Origin: Bacteroidales bacterium | GTDB lineage: Bacteria > Bacteroidota > Bacteroidia > Bacteroidales > FEN-979 | DNA: 64,000 nt | Direction of reading: 5' to 3' | Assembly (NCBI GenBank): GCA_030681475.1 | Contig: JAUXWT010000057.1 | Span: 36,729 to 100,728, forward strand | Shown here: positions 51,936 through 61,975 of the stretch, piece after piece | How the letters are laid out: every line of letters starts with the position of its first letter | How positions within the stretch are numbered: the stretch's first letter is position 1 | The notes under the pieces: model-generated | What the model was told of the DNA's origin: nothing | Databases searched by the model: none | Seen by the model: the letters and a program-made list of their open reading frames with translations, nothing else | Translations under genes and position numbers: made by a program

Positions 51936-53519
51936 ATGCGAATGAATCAAGATCTTTGGAAATTCCGGGAGGCCCCGGGAGTAAACAGGTTCGACAAGTT
52001 TGTACTGCTTATATTCATCCTTGCGGGTATAATAAGCCTCGTGCGGTTTGCGGATTGGTGGTTCAGAAGGGAGCACATTGACAACCTTTGGTTCTTCATA
52101 ATTTTCAGCCTTGTTTTCTGGTACGGAGTATCCCGGCTTGTACTCATTTGGATAAATTACATGAACATTAAAAAACCATCTCCTGCTGAGCCGGAGGAAA
52201 ATCTTAGTGTGGCGATTTTTACAACCTGTACTGCCGGGGAGCCTCTGTCGATGTTCGAAAAGACCCTTGCTGCCTGCAGGCTGGTGCGATATCCACACAC
52301 CACCTATCTGCTTACCGACAGGTCAGACCCCGAGGTTTGGCAGCTTGCCGAACGTCATGACGTCCGACTGTTGCAACTGACCAATACACCCGATGCAAAA
52401 GCTGGAAAGATCAACCGCGCACTCGGCATGACAGATGAGGATTTTATTTTGATCCTTGATCCCGATCATATACCTTTTCCTGAATTCCTCGACCACACTC
52501 TTGGCTATTTCAGGGATGAGCAAGTCGGATTTGTGCAGGTTTCACAAGCATATTATAATCAATACAGATCCTTTACGGCCAAGGGGGCGGCAGAACAGAC
52601 CTACACCTTTTACGGACCCACGCAGATGGGGCTGCATGGTATAGGGAGTGCCGTGGCCATCGGAGCCAACTGCACTTTCCGACGTAAGGCGTTAGACAGC
52701 ATCGGTGGACATGCAACAGGACTTGCGGAGGACATGCTCACCTCGGTCAGGCTTCACGCATCCGGCTGGAAATCGGTTTACAATCCGGTCATTGTTAGCC
52801 GGGGTCTCGTCCCCGAGGATTTCGGTTCATTCTGTAAGCAGCAACTGAAGTGGTCGCGTGGCGTATTTGAAGTTGCTTTCGTGGAAATTCCAAAGGTATT
52901 TCGCACACTAACAGGCTGGCATAAAATCTCTTATCTGACAATCGGCACCTACTACCTTGTCGGGCTGACCTCTTTCTTTTTTACATTAATCCCGTTCTTC
53001 TTTTTCGCAACAGGGATCCAGCCGGTAAGTATGTCGTTCGTCGATTTTATTATCCATGTGTCCTATGTAGCTGTCATATCGATGATCATCTATCTCTATG
53101 TACAGCGTTGGATGTGTCATCCCGAAACGGAACGCGGATTACAATGGCGCGGTATGTTTTTGAAATACGCTTGTTACCCTGTCTACCTGCTGGGATTCCT
53201 GCTTGCCCTGGTTAATGTTGAAATTCCTTACATTGCTACTGCGAAGAAGGCTGTTACAAATTATACCACACCGTTTATTCGCCCACTCCTGATACAGGTA
53301 ATCCTTTTTGTGATAACCTTTATTGCGGTTTATATTACAAGACGGTTCTTTACCCCCGAAAGCGACCTGGTACTGACCGCTGAAAAAACATGGGGAATGA
53401 TCGGTTTTGCAGCGCTGGCCGCCTTTGTTGCCTCCGGAGGTCTTTTCGCGGCATGGGAATCAAGAAGATTAAAAGATGAGGATCCATGGGATTCGATCGA
53501 TATTCACAAAATGAAATAA
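51936..53519 (+). CDS. processive family-2 glycosyltransferase (polysaccharide synthase)
   Basis: 527 residues. Two N-terminal and about six C-terminal membrane helices flank a GT-A domain: LDPDH (Asp175/Asp177), AED (Asp266) and QQLKW (302-306), the Q(Q/R)xRW-type signature of cellulose/hyaluronan-like synthases. No PilZ domain is present. It builds and extrudes a linear polysaccharide through the inner membrane. It directly follows the YaiO-type barrel and precedes the GH26 hydrolase by 6 bases. Confidence 0.92.
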   Translation: MRMNQDLWKFREAPGVNRFDKFVLLIFILAGIISLVRFADWWFRREHIDNLWFFIIFSLVFWYGVSRLVLIWINYMNIKKPSPAEPEENLSVAIFTTCTAGEPLSMFEKTLAACRLVRYPHTTYLLTDRSDPEVWQLAERHDVRLLQLTNTPDAKAGKINRALGMTDEDFILILDPDHIPFPEFLDHTLGYFRDEQVGFVQVSQAYYNQYRSFTAKGAAEQTYTFYGPTQMGLHGIGSAVAIGANCTFRRKALDSIGGHATGLAEDMLTSVRLHASGWKSVYNPVIVSRGLVPEDFGSFCKQQLKWSRGVFEVAFVEIPKVFRTLTGWHKISYLTIGTYYLVGLTSFFFTLIPFFFFATGIQPVSMSFVDFIIHVSYVAVISMIIYLYVQRWMCHPETERGLQWRGMFLKYACYPVYLLGFLLALVNVEIPYIATAKKAVTNYTTPFIRPLLIQVILFVITFIAVYITRRFFTPESDLVLTAEKTWGMIGFAALAAFVASGGLFAAWESRRLKDEDPWDSIDIHKMK

Positions 53520-53525
53520 AATAAA

Positions 53526-54716
53526 ATGGTAAAGAAAACTCACCGGCTACTATTTGTCCTGCTGGCGTTGGTCGCAGGCATCATCGTTGTATTTCTGCTT
53601 ACTTACCTGGGAACAAAATCGCGGGGGCCGCTCGGCAATCTGCTTGATCATGCAGGGAATATGGTGGCAAACATTGAAAACAGGATAATTCTCGAACAAC
53701 GGTCGGATCCGCGGAAGGAGAGGCTCGGCTGGTTCCAGCCCTACCTTTCGGATATTGATACGTTCAGCAGATCCAAACCCCTTCTCCTGGGCGTTTATGA
53801 TAATCAGTCATCCGAATCATTTGAAAATATTTTTAATCTCGAAAAGTCACTGAACACCACTTTCCCATTGATCCATCTCTATACCGCGTGGGGTAGTAAA
53901 CCGGAACAGAAATTTCCGTATAAACAGGTCCGTGCAATTTATGAACTTGGCTCGGTCCCTGTAATCACCTGGGAACCCTGGCTTACCGATTTCGACGGAG
54001 AGAAATTCCCTGGCCTCAGAAAACCGGAATTGCGCGACAAGGGAGGAATGGCCGATATCGCCAAAGGAAAATACGATGCGTACATAACGGCTTGGGCAAC
54101 GGAGGCAAAAAAAATGAACAACACCCTGTTTATCCGTTTCGGTCATGAAATGAACGATCCTTACCGTTATCCCTGGGGGCCACAAAACAACCCTCCAAAA
54201 GATTTTGTGGCAGCATGGAAACATGTTCACAAGATATTTACAGCCATCGGAGCTAATAATGTCCTCTGGGTCTGGTCGCCCCACCCCTCCTATGGATGGT
54301 TTGATGTATATAATCCCGGACCTCAATATGTTGACTGGGTTGGGGTTAACATCCTGAATTTCGGAACAGTGGCGATCTGGTCCAAATGGTGGAGTTTCGA
54401 GGAGATGTTCGGTTCTTATTACCCGGAACTGTCAAAATTCGGGAAACCCATTATGATAACAGAATTCGGATGTCTTTCCGTCGGAGGCAACAAAGCCAAT
54501 TGGTTCAAAGATGCATTATCAGGAATCCCTGTAAAATACCCTGCTATTAAAGCATTGTTGTTTTTTCATTATTCGGCCGACCAAACTACCACACAACAAA
54601 CGGTCGACTGGACAATTCTTGGTGATACAATGGTGATATCGGTAATTGCACACCAGATTAGTCAGTGGCCTGATACATTAAAAGCTGCGACGAAAAGGAC
54701 CAAGTCCAATCCATAG
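53526..54716 (+). CDS. membrane-anchored GH26 glycoside hydrolase
   Basis: 396 residues with a single N-terminal anchor (LLFVLLALVAGIIVVFLLTYL). The GH26 pair is RFGHEMN (acid/base Glu208) and ITEFG (nucleophile Glu313). Known GH26 enzymes are beta-mannanases and some beta-1,3-xylanases or lichenases. In a synthase operon it plausibly trims or releases the polymer in the periplasm, as AlgL or BcsZ do. It ends the run of plus-strand genes. Confidence 0.9.
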   Translation: MVKKTHRLLFVLLALVAGIIVVFLLTYLGTKSRGPLGNLLDHAGNMVANIENRIILEQRSDPRKERLGWFQPYLSDIDTFSRSKPLLLGVYDNQSSESFENIFNLEKSLNTTFPLIHLYTAWGSKPEQKFPYKQVRAIYELGSVPVITWEPWLTDFDGEKFPGLRKPELRDKGGMADIAKGKYDAYITAWATEAKKMNNTLFIRFGHEMNDPYRYPWGPQNNPPKDFVAAWKHVHKIFTAIGANNVLWVWSPHPSYGWFDVYNPGPQYVDWVGVNILNFGTVAIWSKWWSFEEMFGSYYPELSKFGKPIMITEFGCLSVGGNKANWFKDALSGIPVKYPAIKALLFFHYSADQTTTQQTVDWTILGDTMVISVIAHQISQWPDTLKAATKRTKSNP

Positions 54717-54748
54717 CAACCGTTCAGGCGACCATGGGTTTATTTTTA

Positions 54749-54756
54749 TACCTTTG
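54749..54756 (+). promoter_or_regulatory. -7 box TACCTTTG of the M16 peptidase gene
   Basis: Exact match; it coincides with the track start at 54756, so the true coding start must be downstream (ATG 54816). It marks the end of the polysaccharide operon. Confidence 0.6.
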
Positions 54757-54815
54757 TGGCTTGGGAATTATTTCTAAGTCCCGGATCATCTTTACTTAAT
54801 CCTGAATTTCCGACA

Positions 54816-57782
54816 ATGACCGAAACATATATTCCCGGCACCGTATACCATGGGTTCATCCTTCATGAAAAGCGCTTTGTAAAAGAGTTGAATACCGATT
54901 GTTTTCATTTTTCCCATGTCCGGAGCGGGGCACGTCTTCTGAAGATCGTTTCAGACGACGCGAACAAGACCTTCAGCATCGGTTTTAAAACCTTTCCTGA
55001 ATCTGACAACGGCGCACCACACATCATGGAACATTCGGTACTCAACGGTTCGAAGAATTTCCCCGTTAAAAGTCCGTTCGATGTATTGCTCAAGGGCTCC
55101 CTGAGCACCTTCCTCAATGCATTTACATCGAAGGATTATACCATGTATCCCGTGGCCAGTATGAACGACAAGGATTATTTCAACCTCATGCATGTTTACC
55201 TCGATGCCGTATTTAACCCGATGATTTATGATGATTCGCGAATCCTCATGCAGGAGGGATGGCATTTTGAACTAACCGCAAAAGATGAACCACTCAAGTA
55301 CTCCGGTGTCGTTTACAATGAAATGAAGGGTTCGTTTTCAAATCCGCAGCGGGAACTTTTTTACCAGGTATTCAAGCATCTCTTTCCCGACAACGCTTAC
55401 GGGTATGAGTCGGGCGGGACTCCGGCCGCCATACCTGCACTGACAAATGAGGCGTTTCTGGAGTTTCACCAGAAAAATTATCATCCCGAAAACAGTTACA
55501 TCTTTTTATACGGTAATGCAGACCTTGAGAAGGAACTTGAGTTCATCGATTCAGCTTATCTTTCCAATTTTACCAAAACAGGAAATTTAATCACTGTAGA
55601 GGACCAGTCTCCTTTTCATGGAATGAAGGAGATCACATCTTATTACCCGGTGATGGTGCAATCAGAGATGCTGAACCAAACCTTTCTCACCTATAATTTT
55701 GTTGCCGGTCACAATACCGACCTGGCACTAACCCTGGCGCTGGATATCCTGTGCCAGGTACTGGTGAACCAGGAATCTGCTCCAATTCGCCTGGCTTTGA
55801 CAGAGGCTGGTATCGGACAGGATGTATCCGCATCCTCGTCCAATTTTAAACAGCATGCCGTACAGATCGCCGCCATTAATGCCAATCCGGGAGATAAGTA
55901 TAAATTTTTAGAGATCGTGACAGATACATTGCGGAAAGTCGCTTCCGAAGGGCTCAACAAGGAGGAGATCGAGGGCGTGATCAACCGCATCGAATTCCGG
56001 CTGCGTGAAGGCAATGATGCCCATAAAGGGCTCACTTACCTCAACATGGCCCTGCCAACCTGGTTCTTTGCCAACGATCCGATTACCGGACTTGAATATG
56101 ACACCACGTTAAAAGAGGTAAAAAAAGCGTTGACCAGTGACTACCTGGAAACGATCATCCGCAAATATTTCCTTGATAATCCTCATTCTTTGCTGCTGAC
56201 TCTGGAACCATCCACCGGGCTGGAAAAAGAAAGAAATGATATCCTGGAGGCAGAACTCCTCGCTATCAGGTTATCAATGGACGAAAATGCCACGTCTGAA
56301 ATGATAAGCGAAACACAGGAACTTATCTCATTTCAGCAACGCGAAGACTCACCTGAGTCTCTTGCTTCCATTCCCATGCTTGAGATCAGCGACATTGACC
56401 CCAAGGCCCCTTTTTATAAGGTTTCTGAGGAAACTCACAGTGGCATTCCCGTGCTGGCTTATGAAGAATTCACCAACGACGTGGTTTATGTGAACCTCTT
56501 TTTCGATCTCTGCACGGTGCCCGAGGAGTTGATCCCATATATTTCGCTTTTGTCACATGTGATCGGAACCATGAACACAAACAATTATTCTTACGGTGAT
56601 TTGAATAAAACTTTGAATATTCACACCGGCGGGTTTTTTACATCACTGCGAACCTACCTGGTTAAATCAGACGACAACCAGCTCCTGTCTAAATTTGTGG
56701 TCACTTCAAAAGCCATGAATCATAAGGTTGGGAAGCTTTTTGAACTGGCAGAGGAGATCCTTAATCAATCTATTTTCAATGATGCCGAACGATTGAAAAC
56801 AGTGATTTCCCGTCACCAGTCACAAGTCGAAGCTCAGATAAAGGGGAACGGATATCATGTGGCAAGCCACCGGCTCTCTTCCTATATCAGCAACCAGGGG
56901 ATGTTCAATGAGTTAACCGGAGGACTCGCCTACTATTGGTTTTTAACCGATCTCGTGAAGAATTTCGACACGGATTCAACCGGTATCATTGCAAATCTTG
57001 AAAAAGTCGCCTCTTTGCTTTTTACCCGGAACAACATGGTTGTTTCCGTGATCGGGGAGAAGAAAGACCAGGCGGTTTTTGGAAACGGGTTGAATTTACT
57101 TGCCGGTAAACTCCCGGTCGAAAGCCAGCAGAGGCATGAATGGAATTTCAGTCTCGATAAACAGAATGAAGGTTTGATGGCGGCATCCAATGTGCAATAT
57201 GTTGTAAACGGATATAATTACAAGAGACTGGGTTATGCCTGGGATGCCAGGATGCGTGTACTCAACCAGATTTTATCGACCGACTGGCTTCAAACCCGCA
57301 TCCGGGTCATTGGAGGAGCGTACGGGGGATTCAGCAGCATTTCGCCCGGTGGCAACTTCACCTTCAACTCCTATCGCGACCCCAACCTGGGCAGCACCAT
57401 CGAAAATTTCAGCAACACCCCTAGCTACCTCTCTTCTTTTGACGCTGACCGGCAAAGCATGACCAGGTATATTATCGGGACGATCTCAGAGATGGACTCG
57501 CCACTTACTCCTTCGCAAAAGGGAGAGCAGGCCGTCAGTCTGTTTTTCTCCCGGCGAACTGTCGAAGAAGTGCAACATGACCGCGATGCAGTGCTTTCGG
57601 CCACCCCGGAGGACATACGGGGTTTCTCGCAAATGGTTATGGATGTACTGAATCAGAAGGCGTTATGTGTTTTCGGCAATGCCGAGAAACTTACCAGGGA
57701 CCAGCCATTGTTTAATTCGCTGGTAAAGATTGACGGTTCCGACAACACCGCCAGGGTCATGGCCCCTGAAGTGGTGGTTTAG
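54816..57782 (+). CDS. M16C (presequence-protease-like) metallopeptidase
   Basis: About 988 residues from the ATG at 54816 (MTETYIPGTVYHGF). Inverted zinc motif HxxEH is HIMEHSVL, with the downstream Glu in YNEMKGSFSNPQRE. The four-domain clam-shell length and SKDYTMYPVAS fit PreP/cytosolic M16C enzymes, which degrade short unfolded peptides. No signal peptide, so likely cytoplasmic. Confidence 0.92.
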   Translation: MTETYIPGTVYHGFILHEKRFVKELNTDCFHFSHVRSGARLLKIVSDDANKTFSIGFKTFPESDNGAPHIMEHSVLNGSKNFPVKSPFDVLLKGSLSTFLNAFTSKDYTMYPVASMNDKDYFNLMHVYLDAVFNPMIYDDSRILMQEGWHFELTAKDEPLKYSGVVYNEMKGSFSNPQRELFYQVFKHLFPDNAYGYESGGTPAAIPALTNEAFLEFHQKNYHPENSYIFLYGNADLEKELEFIDSAYLSNFTKTGNLITVEDQSPFHGMKEITSYYPVMVQSEMLNQTFLTYNFVAGHNTDLALTLALDILCQVLVNQESAPIRLALTEAGIGQDVSASSSNFKQHAVQIAAINANPGDKYKFLEIVTDTLRKVASEGLNKEEIEGVINRIEFRLREGNDAHKGLTYLNMALPTWFFANDPITGLEYDTTLKEVKKALTSDYLETIIRKYFLDNPHSLLLTLEPSTGLEKERNDILEAELLAIRLSMDENATSEMISETQELISFQQREDSPESLASIPMLEISDIDPKAPFYKVSEETHSGIPVLAYEEFTNDVVYVNLFFDLCTVPEELIPYISLLSHVIGTMNTNNYSYGDLNKTLNIHTGGFFTSLRTYLVKSDDNQLLSKFVVTSKAMNHKVGKLFELAEEILNQSIFNDAERLKTVISRHQSQVEAQIKGNGYHVASHRLSSYISNQGMFNELTGGLAYYWFLTDLVKNFDTDSTGIIANLEKVASLLFTRNNMVVSVIGEKKDQAVFGNGLNLLAGKLPVESQQRHEWNFSLDKQNEGLMAASNVQYVVNGYNYKRLGYAWDARMRVLNQILSTDWLQTRIRVIGGAYGGFSSISPGGNFTFNSYRDPNLGSTIENFSNTPSYLSSFDADRQSMTRYIIGTISEMDSPLTPSQKGEQAVSLFFSRRTVEEVQHDRDAVLSATPEDIRGFSQMVMDVLNQKALCVFGNAEKLTRDQPLFNSLVKIDGSDNTARVMAPEVVV

Positions 57783-57783
57783 A

Positions 57784-59946
57784 TTAATCCAGTTTTAACA
57801 GTTTAATGGTTCCTGTCTTTCCGCTGGCCATAATCCTGACAAAATAGATTCCAGAAGGATTACCTGACAAGGAAAACTCACCCATTCGTTCACCGGTTAA
57901 TACGCCAGACAATACTTTATCTCCCTGAATTCCAAAAACCTCTATATTGATGGCCGGGGATTCAATATCTCCATTTAATTCAACTACAAATTTTCCTGAA
58001 GTGGGATTGGGATAAACTTTGAATAAAGTGGTTTCGGGTGAAGATATCGACAGTTTTTCAGTGTCAATGAGCTCTGACTTACTGGCAAAACTGCCTGGCG
58101 CAGATGCAGCAACGCCACAACACACACCGGAGGTGGTTATGTAACCATACATATAGCCACCTGAGAAAACTCTTGTACCGGGCAAATAAATTATATTCTG
58201 TCCGGCAACCATTGTTGCACTCCCGTCAGTTCGTACCCAAAAATTTGTACTGTTACCAGCGACTGTGATCGTCTGTGTTGCATTATAACATTTCGTCTGA
58301 CCAGAAAGGACAATACCTGAAAGTGAATTCTGATTCGGGACACTAATTACTGAAAGTCCCAAAGTCTGGGCAAGGCTCGGTCCACATGAATTATTGGCTG
58401 TCACCATTATATCCCCACTGTTTGCACCTGCTGTTGCAGTGATGGATGTTGACGAAGAACTACCACTCCAGCCCGCAGGCAAAGTCCAGGTATAAGAAGT
58501 TGCGTCTGGCACCGCCGATATGCTGTAGGTAATGGTTGCATTCTGACAAACAGTTGCCGGACCCGAAATTGAGCCGGGTTGTGAAAGTACATCGGCGACA
58601 GCAATGCTTTTGGATTGAACAGGGCCAGGACCATAGAAATTATTTGCAGTCACTTTTATATTCCCGCCATTTACGCCTGCCATTACGATGATTGATGTTG
58701 TTCCAGAACTACCGCTCCAACCTTGAGGCAAAGTCCAGGAATAAGACGTTGCCCCGGTTACTGCTGAAATACTATAGGTAGCGGATTCATTCACACACAC
58801 CGTTGATGGGCCGGAAATAGTGCCTGGTTGTGAGGGGAGACCTATTTCGACGTTGCATACCTGGATTCTCCAGGTTGTGTGATCACTATGATTGATCACT
58901 CCGTCGCCGTTCAGATCAGATACTGCAGGATTTTTCCAGCGTTCCAAAAATGATTCGGTATAATCTGTATCACCATCATCTTCCAGCTGGTCAGGAATAC
59001 CATCACCGTCCTGAAATCCATTATTGTCGGTCATCCACAAAGCCGGAGTGGATATGTTATTAATCCGCTTATATTCGCGGATCGCCCTCCATATTGCGCG
59101 CATGCAGGAATCTGCATGAGGCTTTGCCCGGATACTGACATCGTATGCAAATTCATGTTCGGAATGATAAGTCAACCCGCAATAAGCATTGCTTGAAGGA
59201 TGTCCGCGAATGGTATCCGATACCATGCATTCTTCATGCGAATAGGCATCGCCCAGGGAATGTATAAAAAGTGCAAAGGCCTGGATCGAATTGGGCTGTA
59301 TAATCTGATACCCCGAACTATTGGCATCGGCATACATCACCTCCACAGGAGTCAGTAAATCCGGCAATCCCGGGTTGCCACCATTGTATAACGCCCAATT
59401 CTTAACATTTTTCAGGTTGTAGGTAATGGGTACCCGCCAAAAATACGGTGGACCTGTAAACGTTGAATAGTTGGTCGGTGCAGGGTAGGTTCCATAAACC
59501 ATTTTACCCGTGAGCGTATCAGCCGGATCACGAAAAGGAAAATGCCAGTATTGCGCGGTAAGTTCTTTTTGTGCATTTGTGGGATAAAAGCTTCCCCGTT
59601 CTGTTCCCGCAATACTTTCATTCCAATCGGGAAACGTATCAGGGATGCTGACACTGTTCAGTGAATTAACGTAAGGATACCCTGACTTTGGGTTGATCTG
59701 GTCTACGAGGGCACAATATCTGGCTAAAATTTCAGCAGTATCCGGTGAAAGTCCCATTTTAATAGCTAAAAGCTTTGTAAGGTCATAGTGAAAAGTACTA
59801 TGTACTCCACCCAAAGAAAAGGCCGTTACAACCGGACCAAGACTGTCTGTTTTTTCTTCATTCCAGGGAGCCACAACCACAGGGCCTTTCACCAATGAAA
59901 GGAAAAGCATCGCTAATGGTAAAAAGATAAGAATTTTCTTATTCAT
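57784..59946 (-). CDS. T9SS cargo with PLC-like N-terminus and PKD-like repeats
   Basis: About 720 residues from the ATG at 59946. After a signal peptide the N-terminal ~370 residues contain HSTFHYDLTKLLAIKMG, FIHSLGDAYSHEECM and LTYHSEHEFAYDVS, a His/Asp pattern recalling zinc-dependent phospholipase C (alpha-toxin-like) domains. Two ~80-residue PKD/Ig-like repeats follow (SGPSTVCVNESATYSISAVTG; SGPATVCQNATITYSISAVPD). Then the module IIYLPGTRVFSGGYMYGYI and a complete type A T9SS sorting domain (LFKVYPNPTSGKFVVELNG ... GTIKLLKLD). Exported to the surface or medium; activity unproven. Confidence 0.82.
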   Translation of the reverse strand: MNKKILIFLPLAMLFLSLVKGPVVVAPWNEEKTDSLGPVVTAFSLGGVHSTFHYDLTKLLAIKMGLSPDTAEILARYCALVDQINPKSGYPYVNSLNSVSIPDTFPDWNESIAGTERGSFYPTNAQKELTAQYWHFPFRDPADTLTGKMVYGTYPAPTNYSTFTGPPYFWRVPITYNLKNVKNWALYNGGNPGLPDLLTPVEVMYADANSSGYQIIQPNSIQAFALFIHSLGDAYSHEECMVSDTIRGHPSSNAYCGLTYHSEHEFAYDVSIRAKPHADSCMRAIWRAIREYKRINNISTPALWMTDNNGFQDGDGIPDQLEDDGDTDYTESFLERWKNPAVSDLNGDGVINHSDHTTWRIQVCNVEIGLPSQPGTISGPSTVCVNESATYSISAVTGATSYSWTLPQGWSGSSGTTSIIVMAGVNGGNIKVTANNFYGPGPVQSKSIAVADVLSQPGSISGPATVCQNATITYSISAVPDATSYTWTLPAGWSGSSSSTSITATAGANSGDIMVTANNSCGPSLAQTLGLSVISVPNQNSLSGIVLSGQTKCYNATQTITVAGNSTNFWVRTDGSATMVAGQNIIYLPGTRVFSGGYMYGYITTSGVCCGVAASAPGSFASKSELIDTEKLSISSPETTLFKVYPNPTSGKFVVELNGDIESPAINIEVFGIQGDKVLSGVLTGERMGEFSLSGNPSGIYFVRIMASGKTGTIKLLKLD

Positions 59947-59970
59947 GGATTTTAAATTTAAGGTTAGCAA

Positions 59971-60699
59971 TCATGATAAAATCTTCATCACTTCTTCTTT
60001 ATAAATCCTGCCGATTGGCAGGCTTACCTGTTTCAGTTCGACCGTGTTGCCATAGGCGGCTGTAACCTTGTTCACCGCCACGATATAAGATTTATGGATT
60101 CGGAGAAACTTCCCTCGCGGAAGGATCCGCTCGAGCTCCTTCAACGCGGCAAGCTTAACAAATTTCTTGTCACCGGAAGTATAGATGCTTACATATTCCT
60201 TGAGTCCTTCCACATATAGGATATCCTCAAAATTGATTCTGACTGATTTAAAACCGCTTTTCACAAAAAAATAGTCCTTATTGTCAGGCTCCCTGATAAC
60301 CTCAGCCTCACTTGCAGCAAACGATGGGGCGGTACTGGATTGTTGCAGGTCAAACTGCCTGGTTGCCTTGTTCACCGCTTGCAGAAACCGCTCAAATGTG
60401 ACCGGTTTAACCAGGTAATCTACCACATTAAGTTCAAAACCTTCGACTGCATGTTCGGAATACGCTGTTATCAGGATCACCAACGGTTTTACAGGCAATG
60501 ATCTGAGCAGTTCCAGCCCTGTGATACCGGGCATCCTGATATCCAGGAACAGCAGGTCGACCCTGCTTATTAACCCGGGAACATCGGTTGCCTGTTTGCA
60601 ACTTCCAATCAGTTCCAGATGAGGGATCCGGGCTACATAATCTTTAGTCAGTTTAAGTGCAAGCGGTTCATCCTCCGCAATCAGGCATCGGATTTTCAT
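59971..60699 (-). CDS. LytTR-family response regulator
   Basis: About 242 residues from the ATG at 60699 (MKIRCLIAEDEPLALKL). Receiver domain with Asp in LLFLDIRMPGITG and Lys in DYLVKPVTF; C-terminal LytTR domain (YFFVKSGFKSVRINFEDILYVEG, FLRIHKSYIVAVNKV). It overlaps the upstream sensor kinase by 4 bases (ATGA). Confidence 0.94.
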   Translation of the reverse strand: MKIRCLIAEDEPLALKLTKDYVARIPHLELIGSCKQATDVPGLISRVDLLFLDIRMPGITGLELLRSLPVKPLVILITAYSEHAVEGFELNVVDYLVKPVTFERFLQAVNKATRQFDLQQSSTAPSFAASEAEVIREPDNKDYFFVKSGFKSVRINFEDILYVEGLKEYVSIYTSGDKKFVKLAALKELERILPRGKFLRIHKSYIVAVNKVTAAYGNTVELKQVSLPIGRIYKEEVMKILS

Positions 60700-61709
60700 A
60701 TTCTGATGGTTAAATTTACATGGTATACCATGCTGGTAGAATTGATTGTCAGTTCTGATTTGCCCGGACACATCAGGTCGAGCCTGGCCCTGGCATTGAC
60801 CAGACCCAAACCTCCGTCTTTTTCCCTCACCCTCGTTGCAGGGATGCTGTTTTCACAGGTAAAAAAAATTCCGCCGTCACGAAATGAAAGAAAAATCTGA
60901 ATGAATCCTTCGGGATCGGTATCAATGCAACTATGTTTAAAAGCATTTTCAACGTAGGCAATGAAAATCAGCGGAAAAACCATCAGGTGACCGGATGGTT
61001 TCTCGATCACCATGGTTACCTTGGAGGGATCTTCAATCCTCAGTTTTTCAAGTTCAACGTAGTTTGTCAGGAACCGGATCTCCTTTTCTACCGGCACTTC
61101 CGATGCTCCTGCTTCATAAACAAGATAACGCATGATCTCCGCGAGTGACATGATAGCTCCGGCAGTTTTTTCAGAACGCTCATACGCCAGCGAATAAAGG
61201 TTATTGAGCGTATTAAACAGAAAGTGCGGATTCACCTGGGCTTTCAGCATCCGGAATTCTGCTTCATTGCGTTGCCTGAGAATCTCCATATTGCGTTGTG
61301 CGGCATCAAAGTGATTTCTTGCCAGTTCATAAAATATGCTTAGTCCGAAGATAAAGATAAAACTGGTAATGATCAGGAATTCGCCCTGGTAAGGTCTTGA
61401 CGAAAATCCAATTCCCGCCGGAACACCGAAGAGATAATCGCGGAAGAGGATACGCATTGTAAAGAAGAAAACGATAAGACCCACACTGGAAACACCATAT
61501 AAGATGTACCGTTTCTTAGAGAAAAAGTGAGGGATCAGGAAAAGTAGGTTGATGTAAAACACGAGGATGAACAAGGATCCGTTCAGTAGTGCACGCAGAA
61601 CGGCTGTTTTCAGCGGCCAAAAGTTGGAAAAGAGAAAAGTGCTCAGGGTCATGAAAATAATCCAGAATCCAACGTGCAGTACTCTGTTGTAATTCTTTCG
61701 TGTTATCAT
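60696..61709 (-). CDS. LytS-type (His_kinase/HATPase) membrane sensor kinase
   Basis: About 337 residues from the ATG at 61709 (MITRKNYNRVLHVGFWII); MRSELSS at 61730 is an alternative, the track start is unlikely. Four membrane helices precede the His_kinase box LKAQVNPHFLFNTLNNLYSLA, and the ATPase part shows VENAFKHSCIDT and GGLGLVNARARLDL. Paired with the LytTR regulator. Confidence 0.92.
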   Translation of the reverse strand: MITRKNYNRVLHVGFWIIFMTLSTFLFSNFWPLKTAVLRALLNGSLFILVFYINLLFLIPHFFSKKRYILYGVSSVGLIVFFFTMRILFRDYLFGVPAGIGFSSRPYQGEFLIITSFIFIFGLSIFYELARNHFDAAQRNMEILRQRNEAEFRMLKAQVNPHFLFNTLNNLYSLAYERSEKTAGAIMSLAEIMRYLVYEAGASEVPVEKEIRFLTNYVELEKLRIEDPSKVTMVIEKPSGHLMVFPLIFIAYVENAFKHSCIDTDPEGFIQIFLSFRDGGIFFTCENSIPATRVREKDGGLGLVNARARLDLMCPGKSELTINSTSMVYHVNLTIRI

Positions 61710-61925
61710 TGAAGACAATTCTGACCGCATGGGGATAATCGCATTAAATGTGATGCAATGATACAATAATTGTGAAATCTGCCCTTCATTTATTATATTA
61801 TCAGCGCCTTTCTCTCTATAAACGTCCCATCGGCGCCTATGAACGACGTTCAAGGTCATTTTACCGGTCGTTATACCCGATATGTCGTTAGTTGAATTTA
61901 TTCTTTCCAGCCTGTCGGGGCATGT

Positions 61926-61933
61926 TAATTTTG
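61926..61933 (+). promoter_or_regulatory. -7 box TAATTTTG upstream of the 61976 gene
   Basis: Exact TAnnTTTG match 42 bases before the ATG, in the divergent region next to the LytS gene. Confidence 0.5.
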
Positions 61934-61975
61934 CCCCGTTATCAAATTAATATTTACTTTTAACTCCTTAAACAC

